A stretch of 64,000 nucleotides of DNA from Selaginella tamariscina (GCA_003024785.1 PUQB01000032.1:496001-560000); one strand, 5' to 3'; shown: positions 13,201 to 26,035, counted from the stretch's first letter. Made by a program: numbers and translations. The notes: generated by a model not told the origin, from the letters alone.

Positions 13201-14230
13201 CACGTACATTCAGAGCTATCCATTTATCAAACTTGAAATTCTTATATGACTTGGGCCATGGGGGTGTTAAAATTCATCAATGTATCTTACCCTTTTGAGT
13301 TAATTATAATGGGACCTTTTCCATATTTTCTCAAGGCAACTAATACATCATTATCGTATTTAATTTTTAACTCGTTGGGTGAAGGTTGGTGTTTTTCTGG
13401 ATATAATTGCCATGTTAACAACTTTATTTTTATTTAATAATGTAATTTTGTAGCATTTTTGTTTAGAGCGGATGTTATCAGATAATGGCCTCGCTTTCAT
13501 TACAAAGGTATTCTGAGTGTTGTGTGAGAAGTTGTGAGTAAAACACTCATTTGCCTCTTCATATCATCCACAAATGTATGGTTTGGTGGAGCGATTAAAT
13601 CGGACCTTCAAGGGTATAGTTTCAAAGTATGTGAACTTTAATCATATTGACTAGGATTGGTATTTGGGATGCTTGAGATTTGCTTATGTAACATGAATTT
13701 AGAATTTGATTGGTATTTCTCTATTCAAGACATTGTATATATATGATCTTAAGTTGCCTAGTGAATTGGGGTTATGATCAAATCTGCCACTTGCTGAGGA
13801 TACAAAGATGTGGACTTGACATTTGGATGCTATCTTGCCTCTTCTGCATGCAGAGTTTACTAAACATCTTGGTCGAGCTTAAATATGATATCAATCTTCT
13901 TACAATGCACAATATCAAATTTTACCAGATTATGATAAAGATGACTTAGTACTGGTATGTTTCCCGAACTGATTGCACCTGGGCTTGCACCATGGTTAAT
14001 TACATAAGTGGCTTGGTCCCTATCGAGTACTTCGAAAGGTTGGTCCTCAAGTGTATCAAATACAGTTAGTAGGATTTCATAAGGTCGAGATAATTCACGT
14101 AGTTCGAATGAAATGGTTTGTCATTTAAGACTCATTTAGTACATTTGGTCATACCTTAGATGAACCAGTTTACATAGATCCAGGACTATTAGATCCAACA
14201 CCATCTATACACCTACAGAGGGGAGGATAA

Positions 14231-14394
14231 TGTAATAATTATATATACGCATATGTATATACACACATGGGTGGTGATCTGACCCATGTGTCAATGCACA
14301 TGTCACATGTATGCCACATGGCATAAGTCCTGTATATAATCAGGGTTTTGAGGTTAATAAAGTATCACGTTATAGCATTATTATCAGTCTTACA
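14231..14394 (+). repeat. 3' LTR of the Ty3/gypsy element
   Basis: Begins TGTAA directly after a purine-rich tract and ends with the inverted match TTACA. It shares several blocks with the 5' copy but is clearly diverged, which indicates an old insertion. Confidence 0.72.
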
Positions 14395-14923
14395 AAACAA
14401 AATACAATTAAATATTTATAAGATCTAATACGCCCATTTTACTATATAAAGCATACAATATATAAATTCAATCACCAGCCTAATATATAAATTGGTATAT
14501 ATATAAAGTAATTTAAAAATAAAATCCCTGTTAATTTTAAATAAGTAAATTTAAATTTAAATTTTTGATTTAAATAATATAATTATTATAATTATAAAAT
14601 AATAGTAAAAATTAAATTATGTGAGATATAATTTAAAAAAAAGATATACTTTATCATCAAATTAAATATATTAATATTATTGTGAATAAGTAATAATAAT
14701 GTGTGTTAACACGAAGGAATCGAAAGTCCGGTGATAAAATTTCTATTAAAACTTCCATGCGTCATCTCGTGTCAAATGAACCTGGACGATTCGGCAAACT
14801 TCTACACACGTCATTGCTTTGTATCGTCGATGCCAAGAGCCAGTGGAAAACGACATACTACTACTGTCGTTATATAACCTCGATATATACATTGAACCAA
14901 GGCAAGTTTTCCATTCATTTGCA
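14395..14923. other. AT-rich spacer and dioxygenase leader
   Basis: Very AT-rich DNA to about 14700, then more balanced sequence that is probably the promoter and 5' leader of the dioxygenase. No other gene seen. Confidence 0.5.
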
Positions 14924-16079
14924 ATGGGTACAGTCGATCCCATGTTTGTTCTTCCCGAAGAACATCGTCCAGCCCAAGACACAGAAGAAGGCGAAATCCC
15001 AGTCATAGATTTCTCTAAACTGGAGCTGGATCGTGCATCAATTGTGAAAGAAATAGATGAGGCAGCACAGGAGTGGGGCTTCTTTCTCATCGTAAACCAC
15101 GGAGTGCCACACTCTCTACTGGACGACGTCGAGAAATCTGCCAAGAAATTCTTCGGTTTGCCCCGCGACGAGAAGAGGAAAGTGGTGAGAACGGCCGAGA
15201 ATCCCTTTGGGTACTTCGATACTGAACTGACCAAGAATGTGAGGGATTGGAAGGAAGTGTTTGATTTCTTGACTGGTGAAAGAGTTCCTTTCACTGAAGA
15301 CGAGTATTTCGAGAATCAGTGGCCTTCTAACCTCCTGAATTCAGGTGAGCATGTCCTGTATGCAACTGCACGAATAGAAAAAGCAGTGTACTGCATATGC
15401 ATATATACATGTATACGTTGTTGAGAGAGAGAGAGAACATGCTCATACACAGGGAGGTGTGCAAGAAATATGCAAAAGCTGTGGAAGAGCTGGCAGTCAC
15501 AGTCTTGGAGCTCATGTGTGAGGGTTTGGGACAGCCTGCTAAAGCTTTAAGCAGGCATTTCGAGGAACCTCTGCTCGTATCCGGCTTAACTATTACGCAA
15601 AATGCCCTTTGCCCAATCTAGTACTCGGAGTGAGCAGACACAAGGACGGGTGTGCCCTCACAGTGCTTGCTCAGGATGAAGTTGGTGGGCTCCAAATCAG
15701 ACGTCAAGACGATGGCCAGTGGGTCTCTGTTAAAGCTCGTCGAGATGCGTTTGGTGTCAACGTTGGAGACTTAATACAGGTGTGTGTGCGTGCGTGCGTG
15801 TGTAAAGAGAGATGATGATACTCTTCTTTACAGGTTTGGAGCAATGACAAGTACAAAAGTGTGGAGCACAGAGTTGCGGTGAACGCTAGTAAAGACAGGT
15901 TCTCTTGCCCGCTCTTCTTCGGCCCTAGTTACAACACCGATGTGGTTCCGTTCTCGGATGATGAGCATCCTCCAAAGTATCGATCTGTCAACTGGGGAGA
16001 GTATTATAAAATGAGAAGAGATAGTAACTTTAAGAACCTTGGCAAGCCTAATGTTCAGATAGACAACTGGGCATTGTAA
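14924..16079 (+). CDS. 2-oxoglutarate/Fe(II)-dependent dioxygenase, plant DOXC class
   Basis: Three exons (about 14924-15344, 15460-15780, 15835-16079). The N-terminal DIOX_N domain shows IPVIDFSKL and EWGFFLIVNHGVP. The catalytic 2OG-FeII_Oxy domain has NYYAKCPLPNLVLG, the iron ligands His and Asp in SRHKDGCALT, the second His in KSVEHRV, and the 2-oxoglutarate-binding Arg in KDRFSCPLFF. The product ends QIDNWAL. Such enzymes oxidise small molecules (phenolics, hormones, salicylate); the substrate cannot be told from sequence. The start is the ATG giving MGTVDPMFVLPEEHRP, where similarity to the family begins; an in-frame upstream ATG at 14819 adds a non-conserved leader. One base appears to be missing near 15590, and the first exon junction is also one base out of phase. 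Confidence 0.88.
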
Positions 16080-16325
16080 TAGAGTTTGAATTGAATGCAA
16101 GTCGCTTTTGCATCCCTTCCGAGGATAGTGGGACTCCTATATAGTAGTAGGACGGAAAGAGACTGACCTCGGACCAAAAAGTATTATTCGCACGTTGTAT
16201 CTTATCCTATAGTAGCATAGACGACTGTATATCAAAACGATGACCTCGCCTGCTGAGGTTGGCTCGCACAAGCTACAGTATTAGCACGTAGCTATATAGT
16301 GGCAGAGGTACATTCTTCTTAAACC

Positions 16326-18151
16326 ATGGGTTCTGATTCAGAAGTAAGTGCTCGGATCTCATTTGCAAGCTCTCGTGTTATCCCCATTGAGGATGATCCA
16401 GTAGCGGATGCAGACGAGAAGCGGCTTAATGAGCTTGGTTACAAGCAAGAGTATCAGCGTGTCATGACCCCTTTCCAGCAGTTTGCATACACATTCACAT
16501 ACACAGCACCAGTGGGATTTGTAACAGGTTACTATGGGTATATGTACTGCTACGGTGGACCAGTTGTCATCTTCTGGGGTATGCTTGCAACTTCATTTAG
16601 TACACTCTGTGTGGTTCTAGCGATTGCGGAAGTCTATTCGGTGTACCCTGCACTGGGGAGTGTTTACTACTGGGTGGCTCAGCTTGTTCCCAACGAGGAA
16701 ATGTACTGGTTGTCGTGGGGTGTGGGTTGGATATACACTGTTGGAGCTGCATGTGGGACTGCACTTAACGAGTATCTCTTAGCAACTTATGTTCAAAAGA
16801 TGGTCCTTCTTGCCACTGGTGGTGCTCAAGATGGAGGTTTCAACATGACAAACTACCAGGCAAGTTAAATTCATATATATATACGCTCACATAATATATA
16901 TTGATGTGCAGGTGACGCTCGTGACGGCTGGATTCTTTGTGATTCATCTAGGGATATCAGTTGTGAGCTCGAAATGGCTGGGGTACTTAAGTTCTATTGG
17001 GGCATGGTTTCAAATAGCATCCAGTGTGGGTGTAGCAGTCACATTACTTAGCACATCTCCCAGGTTCCAGAGTTTCAAGTTTGTGTTCACTGAATTCGTG
17101 AAAGCACCTGGTCAAGGTGTGCAAAGCTCTTCAATGGTTGTTGCTCTTGGTCTTCCCTACTTACAGGTACACTCACGCGTGTGTGTGTGCGCGTGCGGTG
17201 ACTATCTTTGCAGGCCATTCTCACGGGATTCGACGTAGGATCACACATAGTTGAGGGAAGTGAAGACAGCAGCCATTGCAGGACCAAGAGCGGATATAAG
17301 AAGTGTATATGTGACTGCTGCAATAGATATTGTGCTACTTATCATCATGAGCTTCTGCATTCAGTCTCCTGATAACATTCTCTCCCCTAACACACCAACA
17401 GGTACACACACCACAGTGCAGCACTGTATGCATGCTTACTCTATATCTTTAGGTGGGGGAAATGCATCAGGTGGTATTCAGCTGTTCTACGATTGCTTCC
17501 AAGCTAGATACAACAAAGGCACACTTGGTGCCGTCTTATTTACAGGAGTAGCTGCAACATCCCTCTTCTTTGCAAACATAATCAACGTTACCCTTACCGC
17601 TAGATGTGTGGGTGTTGGATCGTGTGCGTTGTGTGTGTGTGTGTGTGGATACATATATGATGCATTTCTTACAGGTGTATGCAATGGCTAGAGACAAGGG
17701 ACTTCCATTTCACAAGTTCCTCACCACGTTAACCATTGTTGACAAAGTTCCGGTGAATGCCACTGTAGTCACGGTCATAGTGTCGTTCATAGCCACGTTA
17801 CCATCTACAGGGAGCAGCGTAGCGTTTACTGCAATAGCGGCTATGTCAACAGTTACTGCATTCATTCCATACACGGTGGTACTTATTTGCAAGCACCTTA
17901 GAGGACGACAAGGTGATGTGGTTACATTCGTGGTCCGTTCACATTGCATGGATGGGGTAGTTATCTAGGCGCTTGGGGTGCAGTATGGGGATTCATCATC
18001 ACTATCTTGTTTTGCCTTCCCCCGACATTCCCCATAAATCCCGTCACGTTTAACTACATCTGTTTCACTTGCAGGAACACTCGTTGTTGCTGCACTCTAC
18101 TGGATCTCCCACGGGCGGAAAACATATACTGGCCCTAGTCAAACTATTTGA
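16326..18151 (+). CDS. APC-superfamily amino-acid permease (BAT1/GABA-permease-like)
   Basis: Five or more exons encode a multi-span transporter of about 500 residues. A hydrophilic N-terminus (KRLNELGYKQEYQRVMTPFQ) is typical of plant bidirectional amino-acid transporters. It is followed by TM segments with GGPVVIFWGM, AEVYSVYPALGSVYYWVAQL, LTGFDVGSH (the family's G-[YF]-D-x-[SG]-x-H motif) and VYAMARDKGLPF, and a C-terminal TM with LVVAALYWISHGRKTYTGP. The family moves amino acids or GABA with protons across the plasma or an organelle membrane. The frame breaks near 17255 (GGG where GG restores the conserved EEVKTAA), near 17930 and near 18065. Splice sites are GT-AG, and intron 2 begins with a GT/GC-rich microsatellite. 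Confidence 0.88.
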
Positions 18152-18605
18152 ATCTATAACGGTTTCACTGGGTTGCTTGTTCATTATTTCTAATTCATTA
18201 TCTTATATAACAAATTTATTTAGTGCATATAGTGTGTCATTAATATTACACCAAGGGACGTTTTAAATCTTATAATAACTCAGTTAAAATTCATTAAATA
18301 ATTAAATAATTTAAGATAATAATTAGGTTAAAAGTTTAATTTAAAAATAAATTTATTAAATTAAAACTAAAAAATTAGGTTAAGGTTAAATAAAAAGTTT
18401 AACCTTAACCTATTTTTTATTTTTTAAAAAAAGGGTTTAGGGTTTAGGGTTTAGGGTTAATAATAATTGAATTAAAGGTCCATTAATTAATAAATTATTA
18501 TTATTTAACCCAACATGGTATGTGTGCGTACAAAATCATGTACACGAGCTCATCATATATTCAACACACACGCACGCGATAAACTGCTGCTTACATTGCC
18601 CTAGC
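18152..18605. other. AT-rich spacer before DNAAF5
   Basis: Long A/T runs, then a short telomere-type array (listed separately), then the presumed promoter and leader of the next gene. No coding block. Confidence 0.5.
18433..18458 (+). repeat. Short interstitial telomere-type repeat, (GGGTTTA)n
   Basis: About 3.5 direct copies of the plant telomere unit TTTAGGG, ending about 150 bp upstream of the DNAAF5 start. A further single TTTAGGG lies just inside that start. Short telo-boxes near plant gene starts are common and act as transcription-factor sites, so this need not be a former chromosome end. Confidence 0.85.
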
Positions 18606-21600
18606 ATGAACAAAAGTTTAGGGTTCATGGCAGAGGAGAGCAGCATTGCCCGGGACGTGAACTGCCTGCTCGATCCCAGCGTGTCGATCCGGAAGGCCGC
18701 GTTGTACCGCCTGCAGCAGCGCCTGGATTCTCCAGATTTACACAATGAGCTTGGCAGTGACGCATTGATCAAAGCCCTCCTCCGCAGGTTTGCAGATTCA
18801 TCCGAGAAATGCCGCTGCCTTGCCATCTCCCTCTTGATCAGGTACACGCGCATACACAGATACACACCATTTGCTGATTTTTGGCTGCAAATAGTCTATT
18901 GCAGGTGGCTCATGGACATGTGGTAGCTCTGATGCCTTACATTCTTCCTGTCATTTCTGAGCGATTGCCTCTCAAATCACTGCCTAATGAAGCAGACTCG
19001 ATCTCCAAGGTACCATCAACCAATGCTAATTGAACGCAAGGTAACTCAACTTGTGTGTTCGCGCACGTGCGTGTGTCTGTGTGTGTTTATGTATGTATAT
19101 AATAAATTATATCACGTTGCAAATGTATGTTAATGTGAAAGCCTATTTGATTTGTAGAATTACGGCCGATTGTCTGCTAATCTCTCTCTCTCTCTTTCAC
19201 ACACACACGCACACATATCACTTATACGGGTCAGTTGTATGTCTGCATATGCATGGGTGTATAGATGTGTGTGTATTTATTAGATTGTTTATATTGTAGG
19301 AGAGTTTTGAAGAAGTTCAAGTGGAGCCCTCTGAGGAGGTCCGTCTCCTCCTTGTGCAGCTCCTGAACGCATTGTTAGAACATGCACCTCGACTTATTCA
19401 GCCGTTTGCCTCTGATGTTGCCTCCATTATAATGGTTACAGCTCGTGATCCATACCCTGAAGTGCTCACGGTAAGCGTATCTATAGCATATTGTGTATAC
19501 ACAGGAGGTTATCTCTACGATATACATGTATATACGTATTCTTCACGAGTATATATTGTAGGAAACGATGAGCTTGTTGGAGCGTTTCACGTTCATCATG
19601 GAACAAAAGCTGAAGCCGATTGCAAAGCAGCTGGTTTCAGTCGTCTTGCGTTTGCTTGTACACAATCGATACAAAATCCGTGTTGCTGCATTACGGGCTA
19701 TACACAAGTAAGATATTTTAGATAGAGTTTTGAAGAATATATTGAATGGTTAAATTTTATTTTTGTTTTAAGCTTTACTTAAGAAATAGTAATTATGTTT
19801 AAAATATATTAGTAATATTCTAATCTAATATTTAAAGTTTACTTCTGCTTACATCAATAAAAATGTATACGTACGTATTTGCATACACAAATATGTTTGT
19901 ACTGCTCTGTGTCTGACTCACGTTTCAGGCTTGTAATTGCTGGTGCACACGAGAGCATATATGATCTCACGGCCTTCAAAGATCCTAATCTGATTCCTAT
20001 ACGTGCTTTTTACCATCCTTATGTAAAGGCAAGCATATATATATATATATATTTGCTATTCTATGATTAGTAATAATAATACTTATCATCCTTTACAGAC
20101 GCAATACCTAGCCTTGCTTGCTACCGACAAGTCTGTGGCTGTTCGTAAGGAGTTGCTTCTCACTGTTGCTAGCTGGTTGATGAAACTCGAGGAAAGGAAG
20201 CAACACGAGGTTCGACTTATACCGTAAGTTGTATATATATTGTATGTATATGACGTATACATTAAATGCTGCTATACTTTTATTCTTTCATAGATATGTT
20301 ATAAGTGGTTTTAATGATTCGGATGTCGAAGTTCAGGATCTCGCTTTCCGATTGATGGAAGAAATTGGCCAACAGTAAGTTTGTTTATACACGGCTGCAT
20401 GTGCATATGTACATATACATAAAAAGCCACTCTCTCCCTCTCTCTCCTTCCCACTCTCTCTCTCCCTCTCTCCCTCTCCCTCCCTCTCTCTCCTTCCCCC
20501 TCTCTCTCCCTCTCTCCCTCCCCCTCCTCTCTCTCTATATATATGTACATATGCACATGACATACAATATATATGGGGGGGGAGAGACACACACCACACA
20601 CACACACAATAACATTCATATGTTATGTTGTAGATACGAGAAAGAGAATGAGACAGAAGTTAAGGATGTAAAGCAGTATTTCTGGGAAGCTACGGAAAAC
20701 ATTACCATCGGAGGCGAGCCTTTGCCGTCTGTCTTTAAGCGTAAGTCTTTATAAGCACGCGTTTTTTTTTATGTATATACGTAATATATAAGTAGTGTGT
20801 ATATATGTGTGTGTGTAACTGTAGACCGACCTTGCTTGGGAGCGAGGATATTAGTTCGGAGCTGTTTCTCCATGCTTCTACACGCAATTGACGCAGATAT
20901 TCAGGCATGGACAAGTGGAACTAAGGAATTATCAGCAAAGTTCTTATACACCATGCTTATATTCGTGGAGGAGAACGTCACTATGCATCTTGAGCCACTT
21001 TGTTACCTCCTTATGAAAGCATGTTGTGACACGAGCATTGAAAAAAACGGTATGTATTGTGTTTGTAATACACGGGAAAAACACGTAGGATGTGCGTTTG
21101 TATACTCGTGTATAATGAGAGTTTATACCTGCAGTTCTCCTTAAACTCAGAACAATTATCTCATAACTTAAGACACAGAAACACACATTCTACACGCATA
21201 CACACAACACAACACACACGATTTTTCGCAGATATTGGATTGTGCAAAGGTTGTGGGTTATTTTGTGAATCCGTCAGCATATCTGGCAATCATGCTACCA
21301 CACATTCGTGGTGAGGTTTCTGGGAATGTGACTATACAACATGCCGGGAGAACTTTAAAAGTTTTGTCGCGTCTTATGGTGGGGACTCGACCGCTTTTGC
21401 TTAGAGAGCATGTCCCAGAAATCTGCTCTTCGCTAACTGAACAAGATCTAATCACAAGCATTGACAAGTAAGTATTGGATCATGCATATTTGTACACGTA
21501 TGTATGATATATAATAAATATACCTTTCATATATATATATATATATATTATTAATATACTCTTTTGTGTGTGTATTTAAGCTTTTTCCGTGCAGGGATGT

Positions 21601-22340
21601 CAATCAAGGGATTGTGGGTTCATGCAAAGCAATGGTGGGTGCTTTGGATGATAACTGTGAAGAAACTCTGTCCCTGCTGTGGCTGATTTTGAATGCAATA
21701 GCTGCTGCAGAGTTCATTGGACAACCTTCCGCAAACGTGTGTGTGTGTGTATAAGAGTTGTATGTTTTATTACATGCACAATTTCATGTGATTCATACTA
21801 CAGGCCGAGAGTGTACTAAAGGATTTGGCGAAGGGCAATAAGTATAACTCATCGGAAGAGCTTTTGGCAGAGTATATGGAGGATGTACTTAGCGTGCTAC
21901 CCGAGCCTAAACACTGGATTATGCGCTCTTTACAACCGCTCGTTTACTGCAGATTACTTAAAGCTGGATTTCAAACACATGGAGAGGCCCTTGATAAGTA
22001 CGTTTATCTTAATTTTTTAATTATATAAAACTTTTATATATATATATATAAATATGTAATATTCTGGATAATAATTGGTTTTCCAGATTGTTTTTCCACT
22101 TCGATCGGGAGCTGTGACTTTGGATGACAAAATCGTGTCAAGGTTCATCTCTCTCATATGCAAATACTACTGATATATATATATATTATATATATATATA
22201 TATATATATTATACAGGATATTGTCAACCTTACAAGGTTTAATTGAAGGACGCTCTATAAACCATTCAGAACTGTATGCACGGGTCCAAACTGTGATGGA
22301 AGAGTTTGTAAAACCTTGTGAAATGGCTACAGATTTATAG
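18606..22340 (+). CDS. DNAAF5: DNAAF5/HEATR2, axonemal dynein arm assembly factor (HEAT repeats)
   Basis: About 14 short exons (for example 18606-18841, 19300-19470, 19561-19708, 20826-21049, 21232-21467, 22217-22340) give an all-helical HEAT-repeat protein. Landmarks shared with animal HEATR2 are EEVRLLLVQLLNALL, QQYEKENETEVKD, SAKFLYTMLIFVEENV and CAKVVGYFVNPSAYLAIMLP. The protein acts in the cytoplasm to pre-assemble axonemal dynein arms, so in a plant it implies flagellated sperm. Two ATGs are possible, at 18606 and, in frame, 18627 (MAEESSIARD); the second lies closer to the conserved part. The intron after the exon ending at 20374 holds a long CT tract. The frame between exons 1 and 2 is one base out; otherwise the gene looks whole. 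Confidence 0.88.
20427..20546. repeat. Intronic (CT)n/CCCTCT low-complexity tract
   Basis: About 110 bases of nearly pure pyrimidine followed by (TA)n, inside a DNAAF5 intron. It may act as an extended polypyrimidine tract, though it lies some 90 bases from the acceptor. Confidence 0.85.
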
Positions 22341-23255
22341 AATACATGTTTTAATAATAAATATTAAAAACAGTCTAATGATGGTTCTATTAATTAAAAT
22401 GTATTTTCAAATAACCATTAAAAAGCTATAATTAGTTTGTAATTTACGTTATTTAACTCACTAATGAAAGCTATTTAAAAATTCATGACATTTGCTATGA
22501 TAATTCATAATGCCCACTTAATAAATTTAAATTTAATTTAAATCAATTCAAATTTAAAAAATATTTTTCAAACTGTAGTCATGCAATCCCACGCGTCATT
22601 TTTGTCGGTATATACATTTGAAACATCAGTGGAAAATAAATACCACGTCAGAGAAATACAGAGAACCTTCGACAGCGTGAAACTTGGTAAAAAGAACATC
22701 CACGTCAGGTGTGCAACCGGCCAATGAGCATCGTCGTCTACGTTAACGGTAGCACACACGTCACGCCCCTCCACGCGGCAACCCGAGCATTTTGTCCGGG
22801 TCCCGACGTGGCAGAATCCCGGACATGATCGACGGTCGAGAACAAGCCAAGCCTACGGTCCTTACGCGTTGCTTCCCCGCGGAGTAAGCTCACCGAATTA
22901 CTTTACATACATTCTCATTCTCTCTCTTCCGTACACACACCATTTTACTTTCCGGCTGCCTGTAATACAGAAATCAGTACGCTGCAGCGGCTATGGCTGT
23001 GGCCCGGCCAATGCACTAGGGCTTACAAAGAACGAGCACTGCAATTGGATTTCATCCCGATCGGATTGCCCAAGTCGGCTTCTTGTTGTGCAAGGAATCC
23101 ATAGCCGTATTCAGGAATGCACGCATTGCCTCAGGTAAGCATCAGTATTACATTGGGCTCTTAGATCTCCATGACATCACATTAGTTGCAGGTCTACAAC
23201 AAGCTACAGCAGTGAACACTTCATCATTTTGTGAGCAATTTAGATAGAATTAGAA
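22341..23255. other. Spacer with probable 5' leader exons of the UPF0496 gene
   Basis: AT-rich to about 22560, then a more GC-rich stretch with CACGTCA and CGACGTGGCA words (bZIP-type sites) around 22640-22815. A possible non-coding leader exon ends at a donor-like CTCAG/GTAAGC near 23135 and continues after an acceptor-like TTGCAG near 23192. No convincing protein. Confidence 0.4.
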
Positions 23256-24362
23256 ATGGGAAACAACCAGAGCAGCAGGTCGCTCAGGACGGAGAGCTTG
23301 AGCTCCATGGATTTCAGCGATTACGAGAAGCTATGTGCAATGGATCCTGAAATGCAGAGATTCGGGGACGGATTGAAGCAGAGGACAGCCAAGGTGTTTA
23401 ACAGCATGGCAACTGGAGTAGACGAGAGGGGTTTATCATTCCAGTCGCTCAAAGACGTGACGACTAGCTTTCTGGAGCTGGACCAGGAAGTGGTGAATAT
23501 GATACTGAATTATAAGAAGGACGTGTGGGCGAGCGATAAGCTGTATGAGCTTGTCAAGGATTACTTCGACAACAGCATGGCGACTCTGGATTTCTGCGAG
23601 GAACTCAACAAGTGTATCAAGCAAGCCAGGGAGAATCAGATGTCTATACAGGTTGCCATAAACATGATGCCCAGTGAAGGGGAACCAACAGAGGAAAAGT
23701 GCCAGGGGATTCTTCAGGAGCTAAACCAGTACGTGGATGCTGGAAACCGTTCAACGACGCGTTCATGGAGAAGTTTTACACGGTTTACCAGAAACAAGTG
23801 GAGCTTCAGAGAAAGCTTCAGGCGAAGAAGAAGAGCCTTGATAAGAGGCTGAGGATGGTCAAGGGATGGACCAAGGTCTCTACTATTATCTACGCAGCGA
23901 CATGTGCCGCTGTTCTCATATGTGCAGTCGTTGCTGCCGTGATGACTGTTCCTGCTATCGTCCCTGCCGTGGCTGCTGTGTCCTCGATGCCCTCGAGGCC
24001 ATGGGAAGATGGTTTAAGGGCTTCTTGCAACTACGAGAAGGAGCTTCAGCAGAGGAGGGATTTAATCCTGGATGCAAATGCCAAGACTTTTGTGACTATA
24101 AAGAGATGGATACAATACGAGCTCTCATAGATGGGTTGAAGAACAGCATGGAGTTTATGGTGCATTGTATCCAGTTCGGGGAGAAGCATCCTGATGCATT
24201 TGGAGTGCGGCTGGTGTGGAGCAACTGAAGAGTAAACAAGCTGCTTTTATACGAGATCTGGACGAGCTGGAAGAACATGTGGATCGGTGTAGCAGGGACG
24301 TAAGGCGAGCCAGGTTAGTTGTGCTTAAGAGGATTGTCAAGAAGAGGTCTAAGAGTATGTGA
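23256..24362 (+). CDS. UPF0496 (DUF677) family membrane-associated protein
   Basis: The start gives MGNNQSSRS, a good N-myristoylation signal (Gly2, Ser6), which suggests membrane attachment. A helical region (DYEKLCAMDPEMQ, SFLELDQEVVNMIL, VKDYFDNSMATLDFCEEL) leads to a hydrophobic hairpin (STIIYAATCAAVLICAVVAA, then VPAIVPAVAAV). The C-terminal helix contains DRCSRDVRRARLVVLKRI, the usual ending of this family. The function of UPF0496/BYPASS-related proteins is not well defined. The frame shifts about three or four times (near 23740, 24000-24110 and 24220) while the family pattern is kept throughout, so the break may be technical. A second, diverged member is at 46894-48105. Confidence 0.85.
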
Positions 24363-25744
24363 AGGGTTTATATAAACATGAAAAAAAAAATATATATATA
24401 TATATAGGATGTAGTTGGGACATTATTGTTTGTTTCTGCCATTTTTGACATGATTTGTATATAATATGTTAATGGCACCAATGTGTCCATCCCATTACCA
24501 TATATATATATATATATATAAAGGACAAGCTTGTGAACTCATAGAATCATATATAGATATATTTCACTATCTTGTCGACCACATGCAAAATATGTGCTTA
24601 AAATGTTATATGATATGCTATATTTACTATACATAATTGTTATGCCTTATATTTATTATACATAGAATAAGACGTGTTACATCTGACTAAGACCGAAGAA
24701 GTTAAACACTCGAAATAAAAATGTTGTGTGCACCTTATGTCTGAGCCTGCTTTTCCCATGTATATACAGTACATTGAGCCTCTGTACGTGTGCGTGTGCG
24801 TGTGCGTGCGTGCGTGCGTGTAGCTTACGCCATTGAAAGAGGTTGTTTATTGAGTGAGGACTTTACTCCTACTTTCTTCAAGACTAAAAAGAAGAAAGAA
24901 AAAGCATGCTTAATTTATGCTTATATATATTATATGTGTGTGTGTGTGTGTGCGTGTGTGCGCGTGCTCGTGTGATCGTCGAACGCGGTAGACGTATTGC
25001 CATGGATTCTAACCCTTTATTGATATTTATGGACTTTGCAGGATATTTAAATCTTATTTATAACGCGTTTGCAAAGACAAAAGCTAAAGAATTCCTTTAT
25101 TCTACATATTTTAAGAATATATTAATATGTTTAATTATTTTAAATCAATGGATCTTAAATTTTTTAATTTAAATAAGTTAACAAAAACCTCTTAAAAGTA
25201 TAAAATAGTTATTTCATCACCCTCTATGAATCATGAACTCTATATTTTTTTATGTAAGATTCAAAAAGTTTCTTTTATAGATTGAAAATCTGAGACATTC
25301 ATAATTTACACATCATACACTTGATAAATAATTTTAATTCACAAGTCAGTTTGTTTTACTCCATATACTTTAATAAATGTAAAACAAAAATTATAAAATC
25401 AATACTTGAAAGTAGGACTAATTATTAATGATAGTGGTGCAATCATATAAATTATCTTCATAAAAAAATACATGTACGATATTTACATTTGCAAAACTAA
25501 GTTGTCATAAATTTAAATCTTAAATGCCACTAAAAACAAACAATAATAAAATTAATGAGTATCTTTTTTAACTTTGAACAGAATTTTAAAATATAATTTT
25601 AACATTTTAATTTCTAATAATATTTTTATTTTAAAGCCAACTTTTCCGCAATGCTTTTGTTATTAAAGTTTTTATATAACGTTACATGTGCTTCCTTCAA
25701 ATTCTTAATTATAAATGAAGTTTTTAATGTTAATCACGTATTCT

Positions 25745-26035
25745 TTAGAACTTTAAAATTTGATTTATATATGTTTTATTTATTTATTTATTTAAGAATG
25801 TTTTGTATTGATAAATTTAATATAGTGTCAATATCTTTGAATCTTTTTAAAACTATATGTGAATTTGAAATCTTTATCATTTGGTAAATCAAGTTCAAGA
25901 TAAACCTCAATAAAATTATTATATTAATGATAAAATTTATGTAAGAGTAGTATTTTGATCTACTTTTATTAAATATTTCATTTTTTCTTATGAGAGTGCT
26001 AAGTTAGCATTAAAATATACCAGACTATTTGAAAT
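25745..26035. repeat. Direct repeat, copy A (about 290 bp)
   Basis: Matches copy B at 26211-26505 with the same order of words: CTTTAAAATTTGA, TTTAAGAATGTTTT, GGTAAATCAAGTTCAA, AAAATTTATGTAAGA and GAGTGC(C)TA. Identity is perhaps 80 percent by eye, and the spacing of about 467 bp makes it a tandem period or the ends of a small element. Confidence 0.8.

Larger units (their letters stand above)
10077..14394 (+). mobile_element. Old Ty3/gypsy-type LTR retrotransposon, broken
   Basis: A 4.3-kb element between two similar terminal repeats. In order on the plus strand I see weak gag-like sequence, an aspartic-protease-like stretch near 11130-11260, reverse transcriptase from about 11820, RNase H near 12440-12610 and integrase near 13460-13650. 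The reverse transcriptase-RNase H-integrase order is that of the Ty3/gypsy (Metaviridae) family. The reading frames are broken many times (well over ten breaks), and the two terminal repeats differ strongly, so the copy is old and certainly inactive. It lies between the U-box gene and the dioxygenase and interrupts neither. A purine-rich tract (GAGGGGAGGA) sits just before the 3' repeat. No clear target-site duplication is visible. Confidence 0.88.

Noticed and set aside
18433-18458. Chromosome end or fusion point
   Set aside because: Only about 3.5 units; short telo-boxes upstream of genes are ordinary in plants.
19051-19299. Open frames rich in VCVCVR/HTHTHT residues, here and in many other introns
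   Set aside because: They are translations of (TG)n/(CA)n microsatellites inside introns, with no domain or conserved start.
20311-20619. Minus-strand frame of Glu/Arg/Gly repeats
   Set aside because: It is the opposite strand of an intronic CT tract in DNAAF5.
23000-23140. Small Cys-rich peptide frame upstream of the UPF0496 gene
   Set aside because: No signal peptide or known cysteine pattern; it is followed by a donor-like site and fits a non-coding leader exon better.
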